52,646 bases of DNA from JAYEHK01 sp034659475 (GTDB lineage Bacteria; Bacillota; Syntrophomonadia; Syntrophomonadales; Syntrophomonadaceae): assembly GCA_034659475.1 (NCBI GenBank), contig JAYEHK010000063.1:1-52646 (forward strand), read 5' to 3'. A program made the translations under genes and the position numbers. Below the pieces are notes generated by a model. That model saw only the letters and a program-made list of their open reading frames with translations. It ran no database searches and was not told the DNA's origin. The number at the start of each line of letters is the position of its first letter. Position 1 is the stretch's first letter. Shown one piece after another: positions 43,926-52,431 of the stretch.

Positions 43926-44765
43926 ATGAAAATTATGGTGTTAGGTGCAGGAACGATGGGAGCAGGAATCGTACAGGTGGCTGCTCAAGCGGGGATGGAT
44001 GTCGTGGTCAGAGATATCAAGCAGGAGTTTGTTGATCGAGGCATCCAGATGATTAACCGTAATCTGGAAAAAGCAGTCAGCAGAGGGAAAATGACTGCTG
44101 ATGATAAGAATGAAGTGATGTCAAAAATTACGGGTACAGTAGATTTGAAACAGGCTGCTGACTGTGATCTGGTCATTGAGGCTGCCGTTGAGATTATGGA
44201 TATTAAAAAGGCGATTTTCAAAGAGTTAAATGAGATTTGCAAACCGGAATGCATTCTGGCTTCCAATACGTCGGCGCTCAGTGTGACGGAGATTGCTGCT
44301 GCTTCTGGACGTGCAGATAGAATGATTGGGATGCATTTCTTCAACCCGGTTCCAGCGATGAAGCTTGTTGAAATTATTCGCGGTGCAACAACAAGTCAGG
44401 AGACCTTTGATAAGGTTAAAGAGGTTACCGGGCAAATGGGAAAAACATCGGTTGAAATCAATGAAGCACCTGGTTTTGTTGTAAATCGTTTGCTGATTCC
44501 TATGATTAATGAAGGGCTTTATGCACTAATGGAAGGTGTGGCAAGTGCAGAAGATATTGATACCTCAATGAAACTAGGGGCAGGACATCCGATGGGACCT
44601 CTGGCACTGGGAGATCTGGTAGGACTGGATATTTGCCTGGCGATTATGCAAACCCTGCATAAAGAATTTGGAGAGGACAAATACCGTCCTTGTCCGTTGA
44701 TGGTTAAACTAGTACGGGCTGGAAAACTGGGTCGGAAAACAGGTGAAGGGGTATTCAAATACTAA
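43926..44765 (+). CDS. hbd: 3-hydroxybutyryl-CoA dehydrogenase (copy 1)
   Basis: 279 aa. The enzyme interconverts acetoacetyl-CoA and 3-hydroxybutyryl-CoA with NAD(P). GAGTMGAGIVQ (7-17) is the nucleotide-binding loop, SNTSALSVTEIA and GMHFFNPVPAMKLVEII carry the catalytic His and Asn, and PGFVVNRLLIPMINEG plus GHPMGPLALGDLVGLD complete the C domain. CAGGAGGG lies about 10 bases before the ATG. It is a single-gene unit between two terminators. A second, diverged copy lies on the other strand at 45946-46803, so the two may serve different directions or conditions. Confidence 0.95.
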   Translation: MKIMVLGAGTMGAGIVQVAAQAGMDVVVRDIKQEFVDRGIQMINRNLEKAVSRGKMTADDKNEVMSKITGTVDLKQAADCDLVIEAAVEIMDIKKAIFKELNEICKPECILASNTSALSVTEIAAASGRADRMIGMHFFNPVPAMKLVEIIRGATTSQETFDKVKEVTGQMGKTSVEINEAPGFVVNRLLIPMINEGLYALMEGVASAEDIDTSMKLGAGHPMGPLALGDLVGLDICLAIMQTLHKEFGEDKYRPCPLMVKLVRAGKLGRKTGEGVFKY

Positions 44766-44785
44766 AAAACTTTGGATGAAATAAT

Positions 44786-44816
44786 AAACGGGAGATCCCT
44801 GCGGATCTCCCGTTTA
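44786..44816 (+). terminator. Terminator-like hairpin after hbd copy 1
   Basis: AAACGGGAGATCC-CTGC-GGATCTCCCGTTT, a 13-bp stem with a short TTT end; it may serve both strands. Confidence 0.75.
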
Positions 44817-44973
44817 AACGTTACTCATAAAACTCTGCTCATGGAATAACGTTCATTTCATAAACAGATCAATGTCTAGTGGCTGATATCTATTTGATAT
44901 GGTCAGTGAAGAAAAGCAACAGGTCATCACGCATCGTAAGATTCAGTATCCGATCAGAATCAAGCATTTAGAC

Positions 44974-44998
44974 CTTGATTAATGAGTGGTTAATCAAG
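44974..44998. other. Perfect hairpin downstream of crt operon
   Basis: CTTGATTAA-TGAGTGG-TTAATCAAG, a 9-bp stem without a T-run on either strand. It lies in the spacer between the convergent hbd copy 1 and the crotonase gene. Confidence 0.5.
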
Positions 44999-45071
44999 CT
45001 ATTTGTGCCTTACCTACAAACAATACCAGGCGCACTAACCAATGACATTTAATGAACAACGTTATAATCAC

Positions 45072-45866
45072 TTATTTTCCCTTAAATTCAGCTGGTCTGT
45101 TTTCGAGGAAAGCCTTCATACCTTCCTTCTGATCTTCGCCGGAGAACAGCATAGACCAAGCGATTTGCTCGGAGCGGCAACCGGTCTTAATATCAGTGTT
45201 CATCGAGTTATTCACGGCCTGTTTTGCTTCCCGCAGAGCCAGAGGAGATTTCTTCGAAATCTTCTTAGCATACTTTTTAGCTGTTGCCATAACTTCTTCA
45301 GTAGGAACAGCTACATTAGCAATGCCAACTCTTTCAGCGGTCTTGCCATCAAAGAAATCACCTGTGAAGATAAATTCTTTGGCTTTGTTGATCGCTGTCA
45401 TACGCGGCAGTCTCTGCGTTCCACCAGCACCCGGGAAGATCCCAATGTTGATCTCGGGTAATCCCAGGGTTGCATTTTCAGCAAAAACATGAATATCACA
45501 GGCAATCGCCAGTTCCAGTCCGCCACCCAGTGCCAGACCTTGGACAGCAGAGATTGTTGGTTTGTGATTGTCTTCTATCATAAAGACAGTTTTATGAACT
45601 TTATCCAAGAAGTCACGGGCTTCGAAAGCATTGAATCCGTTAACAGCTTTGATGTCTGCGCCAGCTGCAAAAGCCTTTTCGTTACCAGTGATGATTATGA
45701 CCTTGACCTCTGGATCAAGATGGAATCCTTCCAGAATTTCATAGGTATCTTCAAGAAGCTGTACATTAACAGCGTTGAATGCCTTGGGACGATTCAGTTG
45801 GACAATACCGATGCCGTTTTCCACGGTTGCCAGAGCTGTTTCATATTGTTTATCTCTATATGACAT
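45072..45866 (-). CDS. crt: Crotonase (short-chain enoyl-CoA hydratase)
   Basis: 264 aa from the ATG at 45866, chosen because GGGGAGG lies 7 bases upstream; the frame extends further up without a site. It hydrates crotonyl-CoA to 3-hydroxybutyryl-CoA. GNEKAFAAGADIKAV and ALGGGLELAIACD form the oxyanion hole, and LGLPEINIGIFPGAGGTQRL has both catalytic glutamates. The end (SMNTDIKTGCRSEQIAWSML) is the parent-like sequence of the remnant at 9790-10065. It lies 79 bases after hbd copy 2, probably in one operon under the sigma-54 promoter at 46928-46943. Confidence 0.95.
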   Translation of the reverse strand: MSYRDKQYETALATVENGIGIVQLNRPKAFNAVNVQLLEDTYEILEGFHLDPEVKVIIITGNEKAFAAGADIKAVNGFNAFEARDFLDKVHKTVFMIEDNHKPTISAVQGLALGGGLELAIACDIHVFAENATLGLPEINIGIFPGAGGTQRLPRMTAINKAKEFIFTGDFFDGKTAERVGIANVAVPTEEVMATAKKYAKKISKKSPLALREAKQAVNNSMNTDIKTGCRSEQIAWSMLFSGEDQKEGMKAFLENRPAEFKGK

Positions 45867-45945
45867 AAGAATGCCTCCCCAGTTGTCTATCAATGGTGAG
45901 TCAGGAAAAACTTCCTGACTCACAGCATACATTTAAAATCTGTGC

Positions 45946-46803
45946 TTATTTTTTGGTGTAATCGAAGAAACCTCTTTTGGTCTTTTGTCCCAGCCAGCCA
46001 GCACGTACATACTGTTTCAGGTTAGGAGCGGGGCGATATTTGCTGTCGCCGGTTTCGGAATATAGAGTGTTCAGAACTGCCAGAGCGATGTCCAGGCCAA
46101 CCATGTCAGCTAACTGGAAGGGACCCATCGGCCAGCCAGCACCCAGTTTCATAGCTTTGTCGATATCTGCAGGTTCTGCAAGTCCTTCATAAGCAATGAA
46201 GCAAGCTTCGTTCAGGCCTGGGCAGAGAATTCTGTTAACTACGAAACCAGGACCTTCTTTAACTGGAACAGGTTTTTTGCCGATTGCTTTGGCCAGTTCC
46301 ATAACGATAGCAACAGTTTCTTCGGAAGTCTGCAGTGCGGGAATGACTTCAACCAGAGCCATAACCATTGCAGGATTGAAGAAATGCATGCCGATAACTT
46401 TGTCTGCTCTCTTTGTGATGGCAGCAATTTCAGTGATGGACAAAGAAGAAGTATTGGTAGCGATGATAACTTCTGGTCTGAGCATTGCATCCAATTTGGT
46501 GTAGATGTCTTTTTTAACTGCCATGTTTTCAAAAGCAGCTTCGACTACGAAGTCAACGTCAGCTACATCGTCCATGTTTGCAGTTGCGGTAATGTTTCCA
46601 AGTACGAAATCTTTTGCGCCAGCGGGAGCCTGTCCTTTGGACTCTGCTTTTTCCAAGCCTTTGCCCATTTTCGCAACAGCACCGTCTACGATTTCTTGTT
46701 TGATATCATAGAGAACGACCTTTTTGCCTGCGCCTGCTAATGCCCAAGCGATTCCAAAACCCATTGTTCCTGCACCTAATACAGCAATTTTGTTAATTTC
46801 CAT
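45946..46803 (-). CDS. hbd: 3-hydroxybutyryl-CoA dehydrogenase (copy 2)
   Basis: 285 aa. GAGTMGFGIAWALAGAGKKV is the NAD(P)-binding loop; NTSSLSITEIA, GMHFFNPAMVMALVEVI and PGFVVNRILCPGLNEA are catalytic and dimer segments, with GWPMGPFQLADMVGLD near the end. It differs from copy 1 at many positions, so it is not a recent duplicate. AAAGGGGG lies 9 bases before the ATG. First gene of an hbd-crt operon with a sigma-54 promoter about 125 bases upstream, beside the gene for a sigma-54 activator. Confidence 0.95.
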   Translation of the reverse strand: MEINKIAVLGAGTMGFGIAWALAGAGKKVVLYDIKQEIVDGAVAKMGKGLEKAESKGQAPAGAKDFVLGNITATANMDDVADVDFVVEAAFENMAVKKDIYTKLDAMLRPEVIIATNTSSLSITEIAAITKRADKVIGMHFFNPAMVMALVEVIPALQTSEETVAIVMELAKAIGKKPVPVKEGPGFVVNRILCPGLNEACFIAYEGLAEPADIDKAMKLGAGWPMGPFQLADMVGLDIALAVLNTLYSETGDSKYRPAPNLKQYVRAGWLGQKTKRGFFDYTKK

Positions 46804-46927
46804 TGAAATTAACCCCCTTTATATAATAATTTTTTTGAGAACTATGTTATAAATTGAAACTAGCCAACTTGTCCAGAACCACCTCCTTAACATATTATGG
46901 TCGCAGTAGACACTGCAATAATTTAGA
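46804..46927 (-). other. Untranslated leader of hbd copy 2
   Basis: About 110-125 bases between the sigma-54 promoter and the start codon; no hairpin or riboswitch-like structure stands out. Confidence 0.4.
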
Positions 46928-46943
46928 TGCAAGAAGCATGCCA
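46928..46943 (-). promoter_or_regulatory. Sigma-54 (-24/-12) promoter of hbd-crt operon
   Basis: The minus strand reads TGGCATG-CTTC-TTGCA, against the consensus TGGCACG-N4-TTGCA. The GG and GC doublets have the obligatory spacing of 12. An activator gene lies immediately upstream. Confidence 0.88.
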
Positions 46944-47088
46944 TATTTTAAAGAAATGTCTTACTGTGAGCCACTCCTTAAATAATCGACTTTTTTGGGG
47001 TTAGGACTTCAACTGGCGATAAACCTGTGTGTCGCGCAGAAGAAACAACATATTATGAGATAACCTATAAAATGCATGTTAAAAACCG

Positions 47089-47124
47089 TGTCTCACACAA
47101 GAGACATGTCTCGATTAAGAGACA
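47089..47124. promoter_or_regulatory. Tandem enhancer sites (UAS) for sigma-54 activator
   Basis: Two abutting 18-bp perfect dyads, TGTCTC-ACACAA-GAGACA and TGTCTC-GATTAA-GAGACA, about 150-190 bases upstream of the -24/-12 promoter and a few bases past the activator gene's stop codon. The arms are identical and the spacers differ, as expected for a dimeric Fis-type helix-turn-helix protein. Confidence 0.85.
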
Positions 47125-47129
47125 GAAAT

Positions 47130-48500
47130 TTAACTGGTGATTTCGTATTTGTTTATTTTTCGGTATAAAACAGAGCGATGAATGCCTAACATTTCAGCTG
47201 CTTTGGTTCGATTTCCATTACACTTATCCAGCATGGATGCAACAATTTGCTTTTCGTGTTCTTCCATCAGTTGTTCCAATGAACCGGTCATGGTAACTTG
47301 CATGTTAGGTTGATTGATAATACGAGTCGGTATATGTTCCGCGAAAATACGACTCCCATCACAGAAGTTAATCGCACGTTCCAGCGTGTTTTCTAGTTCG
47401 CGTATATTACCGGGCCAAGAATAATTTATAAAAGCTTCCATTACCTCTGCTGATATATCATTTACACTGCTATGTAAGGTATGATTCAAACGATTAAACA
47501 ATGTCTTACACAACAGAGGGATATCGTTTTTCCGTTCTCGCAGCGGCGGAATTGTCAACACGATGACATTTAACCGATAAAATAGATCTTTTCTAAATTC
47601 CCCTTGTTCTACCATTTGGCTGAGGTTCTGATTAGAAGCAGCGATGACGCGCACATTAACAGGAGTAGTATGTATGCCACCGACACGCTCGACTTCTTTT
47701 TCCTGTAAAACCCGCAGAAGCTTGGCTTGCATGGATAAGAACATGTCGCCAATTTCGTCCAGGAAGATTGACCCCTGATTGGCAAGTTCGAATTTTCCTG
47801 GTTTGCCTTCCTTACGAGCACCTGTGAAGGCTCCTTCCGCATATCCAAATAGTTCTGATTCCAGAAGCGTTTCCGGTACCGCTGCACAATTCACACGAAC
47901 AAAAGGGCCTTTGCGACGATCACTCAGGTTATGTACGGCATGTGCGAAGATTTCTTTCCCAGTACCGCTTTCTCCCGTGATTAAAATCGTAGATACGGTT
48001 CGAGCAGCCCGAATCGCCAGTTCCTTCTGCTTTACAATATTAGGTTCTTCTCCAACAATGTGATCGATGTAGTATTTCGCTGTGCCTGTTTTATACGCTT
48101 CCACCACGGTGCCCCAGTTATGTTCTTCCCGAACATAGGGATGGCTTTTGACGATAATACCCACGGTCTGTTTGTTTCGTATAATAGGGAGATATATTAA
48201 TTCTAACTGTTTACCGCGTACTGTTACTAGTTCACCTGACAGGGGTTTGCCTTTTTCAAACGTATGGGAAAGGCTGGTATGAGGTAAAAGGGCTGCCAGC
48301 TCATCACCCAATTCACTGGTCGAAAGGCATTTAAAAAACTGATAGCAAACCTGGTTGGCAAAAATAATCTGTTTTTTGTTGTCAAAGATCACGATTCCCT
48401 CGTAGGGACTTTCGAGGAAAGAATTAAGCTGTTGATCTTTAAAGCTATCCGTTGTATTCATTACTGCATAGGCTACAAAATAACCCCTTGAAATTTCCAC
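47130..48500 (-). CDS. Sigma-54-dependent activator with PAS domain
   Basis: 456 aa from a GTG at 48500 (AAAGG nearby); an ATG at 48461 is the alternative start. An N-terminal PAS domain (about 25-120; SPYEGIVIFDNKKQIIFANQ) is the sensor. The AAA+ domain has Walker A GESGTGKE (176-183), the sigma-54 contact loop GAFTGA (223-228) and Walker B SIFLDEIGDM (244-253). The C-terminal Fis helix-turn-helix (NRTKAAEMLGIHRSVLYRKI) binds enhancers. The dyads at 47089-47124 and the -24/-12 promoter of hbd-crt lie directly downstream, so it probably controls that operon in response to a metabolite sensed by PAS. Confidence 0.93.
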   Translation of the reverse strand: MEISRGYFVAYAVMNTTDSFKDQQLNSFLESPYEGIVIFDNKKQIIFANQVCYQFFKCLSTSELGDELAALLPHTSLSHTFEKGKPLSGELVTVRGKQLELIYLPIIRNKQTVGIIVKSHPYVREEHNWGTVVEAYKTGTAKYYIDHIVGEEPNIVKQKELAIRAARTVSTILITGESGTGKEIFAHAVHNLSDRRKGPFVRVNCAAVPETLLESELFGYAEGAFTGARKEGKPGKFELANQGSIFLDEIGDMFLSMQAKLLRVLQEKEVERVGGIHTTPVNVRVIAASNQNLSQMVEQGEFRKDLFYRLNVIVLTIPPLRERKNDIPLLCKTLFNRLNHTLHSSVNDISAEVMEAFINYSWPGNIRELENTLERAINFCDGSRIFAEHIPTRIINQPNMQVTMTGSLEQLMEEHEKQIVASMLDKCNGNRTKAAEMLGIHRSVLYRKINKYEITS

Positions 48501-48630
48501 AAGGCCTTTATTAATCAGAACATTGTTCTTTCCTATTTATTATCATAACATATTGTTGACGTAATTTAATAAAAGAAAATTTCTATTTTGAGATATAAAG
48601 CAATAAATAATATAATAGAGACGTTTATCT

Positions 48631-48662
48631 GCAAAAAGAACAAGTCCATTTGGACTTGTTCT
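48631..48662 (-). terminator. Intrinsic terminator (minus strand)
   Basis: AGAACAAGTCCA pairs perfectly with TGGACTTGTTCT around two bases, followed on the minus strand by TTTTGC. It ends transcription of the gene at 48700-49131 ahead of the activator gene. Confidence 0.85.
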
Positions 48663-48699
48663 CGTCGTTTAGTCGCTAAAGACAAAGGAATTTTTAAAA

Positions 48700-49131
48700 T
48701 TAATTGGTGAGTCGATGGTAGGTAGTTTGTAGTTTGGCTTGCTGAATTAGAACGCCTAGAGTCAGAGAATCAATGTACCCGGTTTCTTCCAGGGAGTGTG
48801 TCTTTTGAAATTCTATAATACGCTGATCATAATCCTGGCCTTTATTTGCGTCAACCTTATCTAACATAGATTCAACAACAGTTTTATCGGTTGCAGACAT
48901 AGATTCAGTCGGGTTACTCTGATATTCTGTTTGTACTTCGTCTGAAGGGGTCTGATCTGGATTTTCTGTGCTGTTTTCCGGATCAGTCTTCTGTTCAGAC
49001 AAAATAATACTGCTGTTTATGGCAGGGGACGAGAGGATCAATTTTACATTACCAACCATACCAAGTGTTATGCCGGTAATGAGTGCTGCAGATAATATAA
49101 AAGAAAAAAATACAATGTATTCTTTTTTCAC
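48700..49131 (-). CDS. Secreted protein with peptidoglycan-binding-like domain
   Basis: 143 aa. One N-terminal membrane segment (IVFFSFILSAALITGITLG), an acidic Asn/Thr/Pro-rich linker (about 45-85), then a C-terminal region with IIEFQKTHSLEETGYIDSLT then LGVLIQQ that fits the PG_binding_1 repeat (FQxxxGLxxTGxxDxxTLxxL). It probably attaches to the cell wall from the membrane. Function otherwise unknown. GAGAGGGA lies about 9 bases before the ATG; it is a single-gene unit with a strong terminator. Confidence 0.75.
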   Translation of the reverse strand: MKKEYIVFFSFILSAALITGITLGMVGNVKLILSSPAINSSIILSEQKTDPENSTENPDQTPSDEVQTEYQSNPTESMSATDKTVVESMLDKVDANKGQDYDQRIIEFQKTHSLEETGYIDSLTLGVLIQQAKLQTTYHRLTN

Positions 49132-49501
49132 AAAAAATCCCTCTCCTCAACAGATCTTATTAACATATTAAACCATTATTTTGTTTTAATCAATACGACT
49201 GAAAATGCCTTATGAGATTATGCAAAGTGGGAAGTGCCAAGGGGGGATGCAGATTTTCGACTTGCAAAATGTTTGGAAAATTGGAAATATATTTACAAAT
49301 GAATTGGGATGGAGGTCCCCCCATCCCTTGTTGGTTTTAGTCTTTAATTAAAGAAACGGAAGTCGAATTAAACATGGCAAAGATATCGTCGCCTCCTTTT
49401 TTTCTCCAACCTGCAATATAAAATTCAAAATTGTTTGCTTAATTAGCCTTGCTGTTAAATTAAATGAAAGGTTAAGATGGTAACAACAGGAGGGTTAGAT
49501 C
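49132..49501. other. Spacer between divergent genes
   Basis: Holds an imperfect hairpin GGGATGG...CCATCCC near 49306-49327 and, at the right end, the ribosome binding site CAGGAGGG of the glycosidase gene. No small ORF or known regulatory motif seen. Confidence 0.4.
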
Positions 49502-50947
49502 ATGAAAGCATTTCGATGGAAAGCGTTTGGAATTATTCTAATATGGTGTATCTTTGTTCTTGTTCCTGCAACAAGCGCTGCAGTTACGCAGGAAAACACC
49601 ATTGTGAAGGTTGGAGAAGAGAGATGTGAGCTCTGTTTGATTAAGATTGACATGGATGACCCGTGTGTCCGAATTGATTCGGTGTTGGCAGGAGAGAGCG
49701 TAGGAGAGCAAAAAAAATTGCCTCAAATCCTTAAACGGGTGGAAAAACAAGGGGGGCAGATCATCGCGGCGATCAATGGGTCTTACTTTGAGCCTGATCA
49801 AAGCGGAAAAACCAGATTATGGAGTACCCTTCAGCGCCGGGGGAGTTTTGTTCATATCGGTGATTTCGGTACAGTTATGGGGGTGAATGGTGATGGAAAA
49901 CTTACCTTTGCGCACATGGTGGTTAAAATAATTGGTCGAATCAAGGGCGAAAAAGATGAGCAGTCCTTTGATGTATGGGGATTGAATCATTCGTATATCG
50001 AAGATGAAGCGGTGGCAATTTTCACCTCTGCTTATGGGAAATATACACCCGAAGGAGAGCGATGGGCAATTACCGTAGAAAACAACCGGGTAATAGCAAT
50101 CTCTACGGGAACTGTGCCCATTTCTGTAAATGGGTTTGTGGTTGTTACCGGTAGTCAGGAGAAGGTGGACCTTTTCCAGGAGGGGGAACAAGTGGAGTAT
50201 GAACTGGCGTTTGTTGAAGCAGGTCGCCAGGATGGATATATATCAGGTGATTCATTGGACTGGTCGGAAATGAGAACGACGGTCGGAGCAGGTCCTTTGC
50301 TGATTAAACAGGGGGTAATTGTGCTTGATGCGGTCAAAGAAGGATTTCAAGAGGAAGAGTTTGTGTCTGAAAAAGCACTGTTTCGCAGTTTTATCGGCCA
50401 GGACATGGATGGCAGACTTGTGCTGGGGGTAGCACGTTTCGTGACCCTGCATGAACTCTCTCAAGCGCTTCTGGAAGAGGGACTCGTTGAGGCCATGAAT
50501 CTGGATGGCGGCATTTCCTCTTCCATGATGCTGGGGGATGAAAGTCTGGTAGGACCGTACCGAAAAATTACAGATGCCATTGTGATAACAAGATTTGATG
50601 TCCCGCCAGTACGTGTATTTATTAATGAACAGGAACTGTTTTACGAAACAGATCCTGTTATCCAAAACAACCGCACACTAGTTCCTCTGGCAAAAACCTG
50701 CAAAGCACTGGGAGTGAACTATACTGTCAACGAGGACGAGGAACGGATTCAGATTAATAAAGGAAACACAACAGTTTCTTTCACTCTTGGTGATACCAAT
50801 GTTCAAGTAAATGGAAAAGACCACCTCTTAGACACAGCTCCTTTCAAAACGGAAGAAAAAATCTATATCCCTCTCCGCTTTCTCGCAGAAGTCTTCGACC
50901 TTCAGGTTATCTGGCACCCTAGCCGGCAAATAACTCTGAACAATTAA
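49502..50947 (+). CDS. Phosphodiester glycosidase (NAGPA-like) with stalk domain
   Basis: 481 aa. Signal peptide at residues 1-26 (IILIWCIFVLVPATSA). The catalytic phosphodiester glycosidase/NAGPA domain (about 30-365) shows IIAAINGSYFEP, TVGAGPLLIKQG and MNLDGGISSSMML, the family's Asp-Gly-Gly signature. A C-terminal copper-amine-oxidase-N-like stalk domain (about 370-480; NNRTLVPLAKTCKALG, IYIPLRFLAEVFDLQVIWHP) is common in Clostridia surface proteins. Probably acts on cell-envelope glycans outside the cell. CAGGAGGG lies about 9 bases before the ATG. Confidence 0.9.
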   Translation: MKAFRWKAFGIILIWCIFVLVPATSAAVTQENTIVKVGEERCELCLIKIDMDDPCVRIDSVLAGESVGEQKKLPQILKRVEKQGGQIIAAINGSYFEPDQSGKTRLWSTLQRRGSFVHIGDFGTVMGVNGDGKLTFAHMVVKIIGRIKGEKDEQSFDVWGLNHSYIEDEAVAIFTSAYGKYTPEGERWAITVENNRVIAISTGTVPISVNGFVVVTGSQEKVDLFQEGEQVEYELAFVEAGRQDGYISGDSLDWSEMRTTVGAGPLLIKQGVIVLDAVKEGFQEEEFVSEKALFRSFIGQDMDGRLVLGVARFVTLHELSQALLEEGLVEAMNLDGGISSSMMLGDESLVGPYRKITDAIVITRFDVPPVRVFINEQELFYETDPVIQNNRTLVPLAKTCKALGVNYTVNEDEERIQINKGNTTVSFTLGDTNVQVNGKDHLLDTAPFKTEEKIYIPLRFLAEVFDLQVIWHPSRQITLNN

Positions 50948-51040
50948 GACCAGGGGTATGGGTAAGAAGTAAAAGGGGCTGGCCATTACGACTTGTTCCT
51001 TACTCTTTAATTCAATCATGGCAGGAGTGATATCTGTATG

Positions 51041-51949
51041 TTATACAAACTTCCTGATTATCTCATCGGTATCCCCGTACATATAATCAATAACAGGGAT
51101 CTGGATCGTTGTATAAGCACCGGGATTTTGTTTCATGGTTGCCCGTGCAGATGCGACCATAATCTGGGCTGTCAGGGCAGGATTATTTATTTTCATATCA
51201 AATTTAAGCAACTGATTCTGGGTCGCGCCGGACACACCTTTTCTTTCCATAAATACGCCATGGCCCATGTCCATAACATCATCTACATTATCTACCTGGG
51301 TGACGTGTGTTTCATCATTGATAAAATACGGATCATTTTTAATGGTCTTTTCGACTACTGCAAAATCGGTGCCTTCATTCAGTTCTACATACACCATACG
51401 CCGATGAATACCTGTTCCGACCGGAATGGTTACTGATAAAGCATCGGCAACGCCATCCATAGCCTTAACCGCCACAGAATGTCCCATGCTCATACCAGGT
51501 CCGAAATTCGTATAGGTAAGCCCTTTTGGAGCCATAAACTCAAACATACAGCGAACCATAGAATCAGTTCCCGGGTCCCATCCTGCAGAAATAATGGCAA
51601 CAGATTGATTCTGTTCAGCAACGTTTTGCAGATCCTTGCGCAGGTCGGCAAGCTGTCCGTGAATATCGTAACTGTCAACCGTATTAATACCCATAGATAA
51701 TATCTTCCTGGCAAAGGCAGGAACAGAACGGGTGGGAGTACACAGAAGTGCTACATCTACTTCGCCTAGTTCTTTTATATCTGCAACGATCGAAACATTT
51801 GCAAGTTCTGGGTTGTCTTGTTTTAAAAGGTCATATCTTCTACTAACCACCCCGGTTAATTCCATGTCTGGAGCATTTGCTACTGCCTCCAGAGCGAAGC
51901 GCCCAATATTTCCATATCCCACTATTGCTAATTTGATTTTAGTGTTCAT
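51041..51949 (-). CDS. ddh: meso-Diaminopimelate D-dehydrogenase
   Basis: 302 aa. It reductively aminates tetrahydrodipicolinate to meso-diaminopimelate in one NADPH-dependent step, giving the lysine and peptidoglycan precursor. IKLAIVGYGNIGRFALEAV is the nucleotide-binding start, LLCTPTRSVPAFARKIL and VDSYDIHGQLADLRKDL are family segments, and SAGWDPGTDSMVR with GPGMSMGHSVAVKAM holds substrate-binding residues. The ATG at 51949 is used, with GGAGAAG 5 bases upstream; the GTG six codons earlier has none. The palindrome at 52053-52074 may control it. Confidence 0.93.
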   Translation of the reverse strand: MNTKIKLAIVGYGNIGRFALEAVANAPDMELTGVVSRRYDLLKQDNPELANVSIVADIKELGEVDVALLCTPTRSVPAFARKILSMGINTVDSYDIHGQLADLRKDLQNVAEQNQSVAIISAGWDPGTDSMVRCMFEFMAPKGLTYTNFGPGMSMGHSVAVKAMDGVADALSVTIPVGTGIHRRMVYVELNEGTDFAVVEKTIKNDPYFINDETHVTQVDNVDDVMDMGHGVFMERKGVSGATQNQLLKFDMKINNPALTAQIMVASARATMKQNPGAYTTIQIPVIDYMYGDTDEIIRKFV

Positions 51950-51967
51950 TATTCTTCTCCAATTCAC

Positions 51968-52250
51968 CTGAAATTTTGCTTAGTATAACATGAAAAATGG
52001 GCTATCAAAACAAAACAGCAAGTATACATTATAAAATACAATAAACATAATACTATACTGACTATTAGGTATAGTTAATAAAAGGCTTTGGGGCGGTTTT
52101 GAAAAAAACTCCATATTATATATGTAATTAGAGGGCATTGATAGAAAAAATAATATAAAATCACTTTGATTGAATCAAGCTAAGACTATATCTGCTAGAA
52201 AACAATAAGGTATCAAACGGCAGTAAACATACAAAAGAATAAATTCAGAA
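51968..52250. other. AT-rich spacer upstream of ddh
   Basis: Contains the palindrome at 52053-52074. No gene, and no clear promoter beyond general AT-richness. Confidence 0.4.
52053..52074. promoter_or_regulatory. Palindrome related to the site at 10219-10240
   Basis: CTATACTGAC-TATTA-GGTATAG is identical to the reverse strand of 10219-10240 at 17 of 22 positions, differing only in the five central bases. It lies about 100 bases upstream of ddh. Confidence 0.45.
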
Positions 52251-52276
52251 AACAAGAAAGGGGCTTTACAGCCCCT
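52251..52276 (-). terminator. Intrinsic terminator of tRNA-Leu
   Basis: AGGGGCT-GTAA-AGCCCCT on the minus strand, followed by TTCTTGTTTT, 13 bases past the tRNA 3' end. Confidence 0.85.
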
Positions 52277-52288
52277 ATTTTACTGGTA

Positions 52289-52372
52289 TGGTGCCAGAGG
52301 TGGGACTCGAACCCACACGCACTAGGCACACGATTTTGAGTCGCGCTCGTCTGCCAATTCCGACACTCTGGC
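52289..52372 (-). tRNA. tRNA-Leu (anticodon CAA)
   Basis: Acceptor stem GCCAGAG/CTCTGGC with encoded A-CCA end, T loop GGTTCGAGTCC, and anticodon loop CTCAAAA giving CAA, which reads UUG. The variable arm is long, as in class II tRNAs. 84 bases including CCA. Confidence 0.95.
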
Positions 52373-52402
52373 AAAAATGTCTCGCTTTTCAACGCAAAGA
52401 CT

Positions 52403-52431
52403 ATTATAATGGGACATCGAACGAATGTCAA
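52403..52431 (-). promoter_or_regulatory. Consensus sigma-A promoter of tRNA-Leu
   Basis: Perfect TTGACA and TATAAT separated by exactly 17 bases, 30 bases before the tRNA. Confidence 0.93.

Noticed and set aside
49306..49327. GGGATGG...CCATCCC hairpin as a terminator
   Set aside because: No T-run on either side, and it lies between divergent genes where no terminator is needed.
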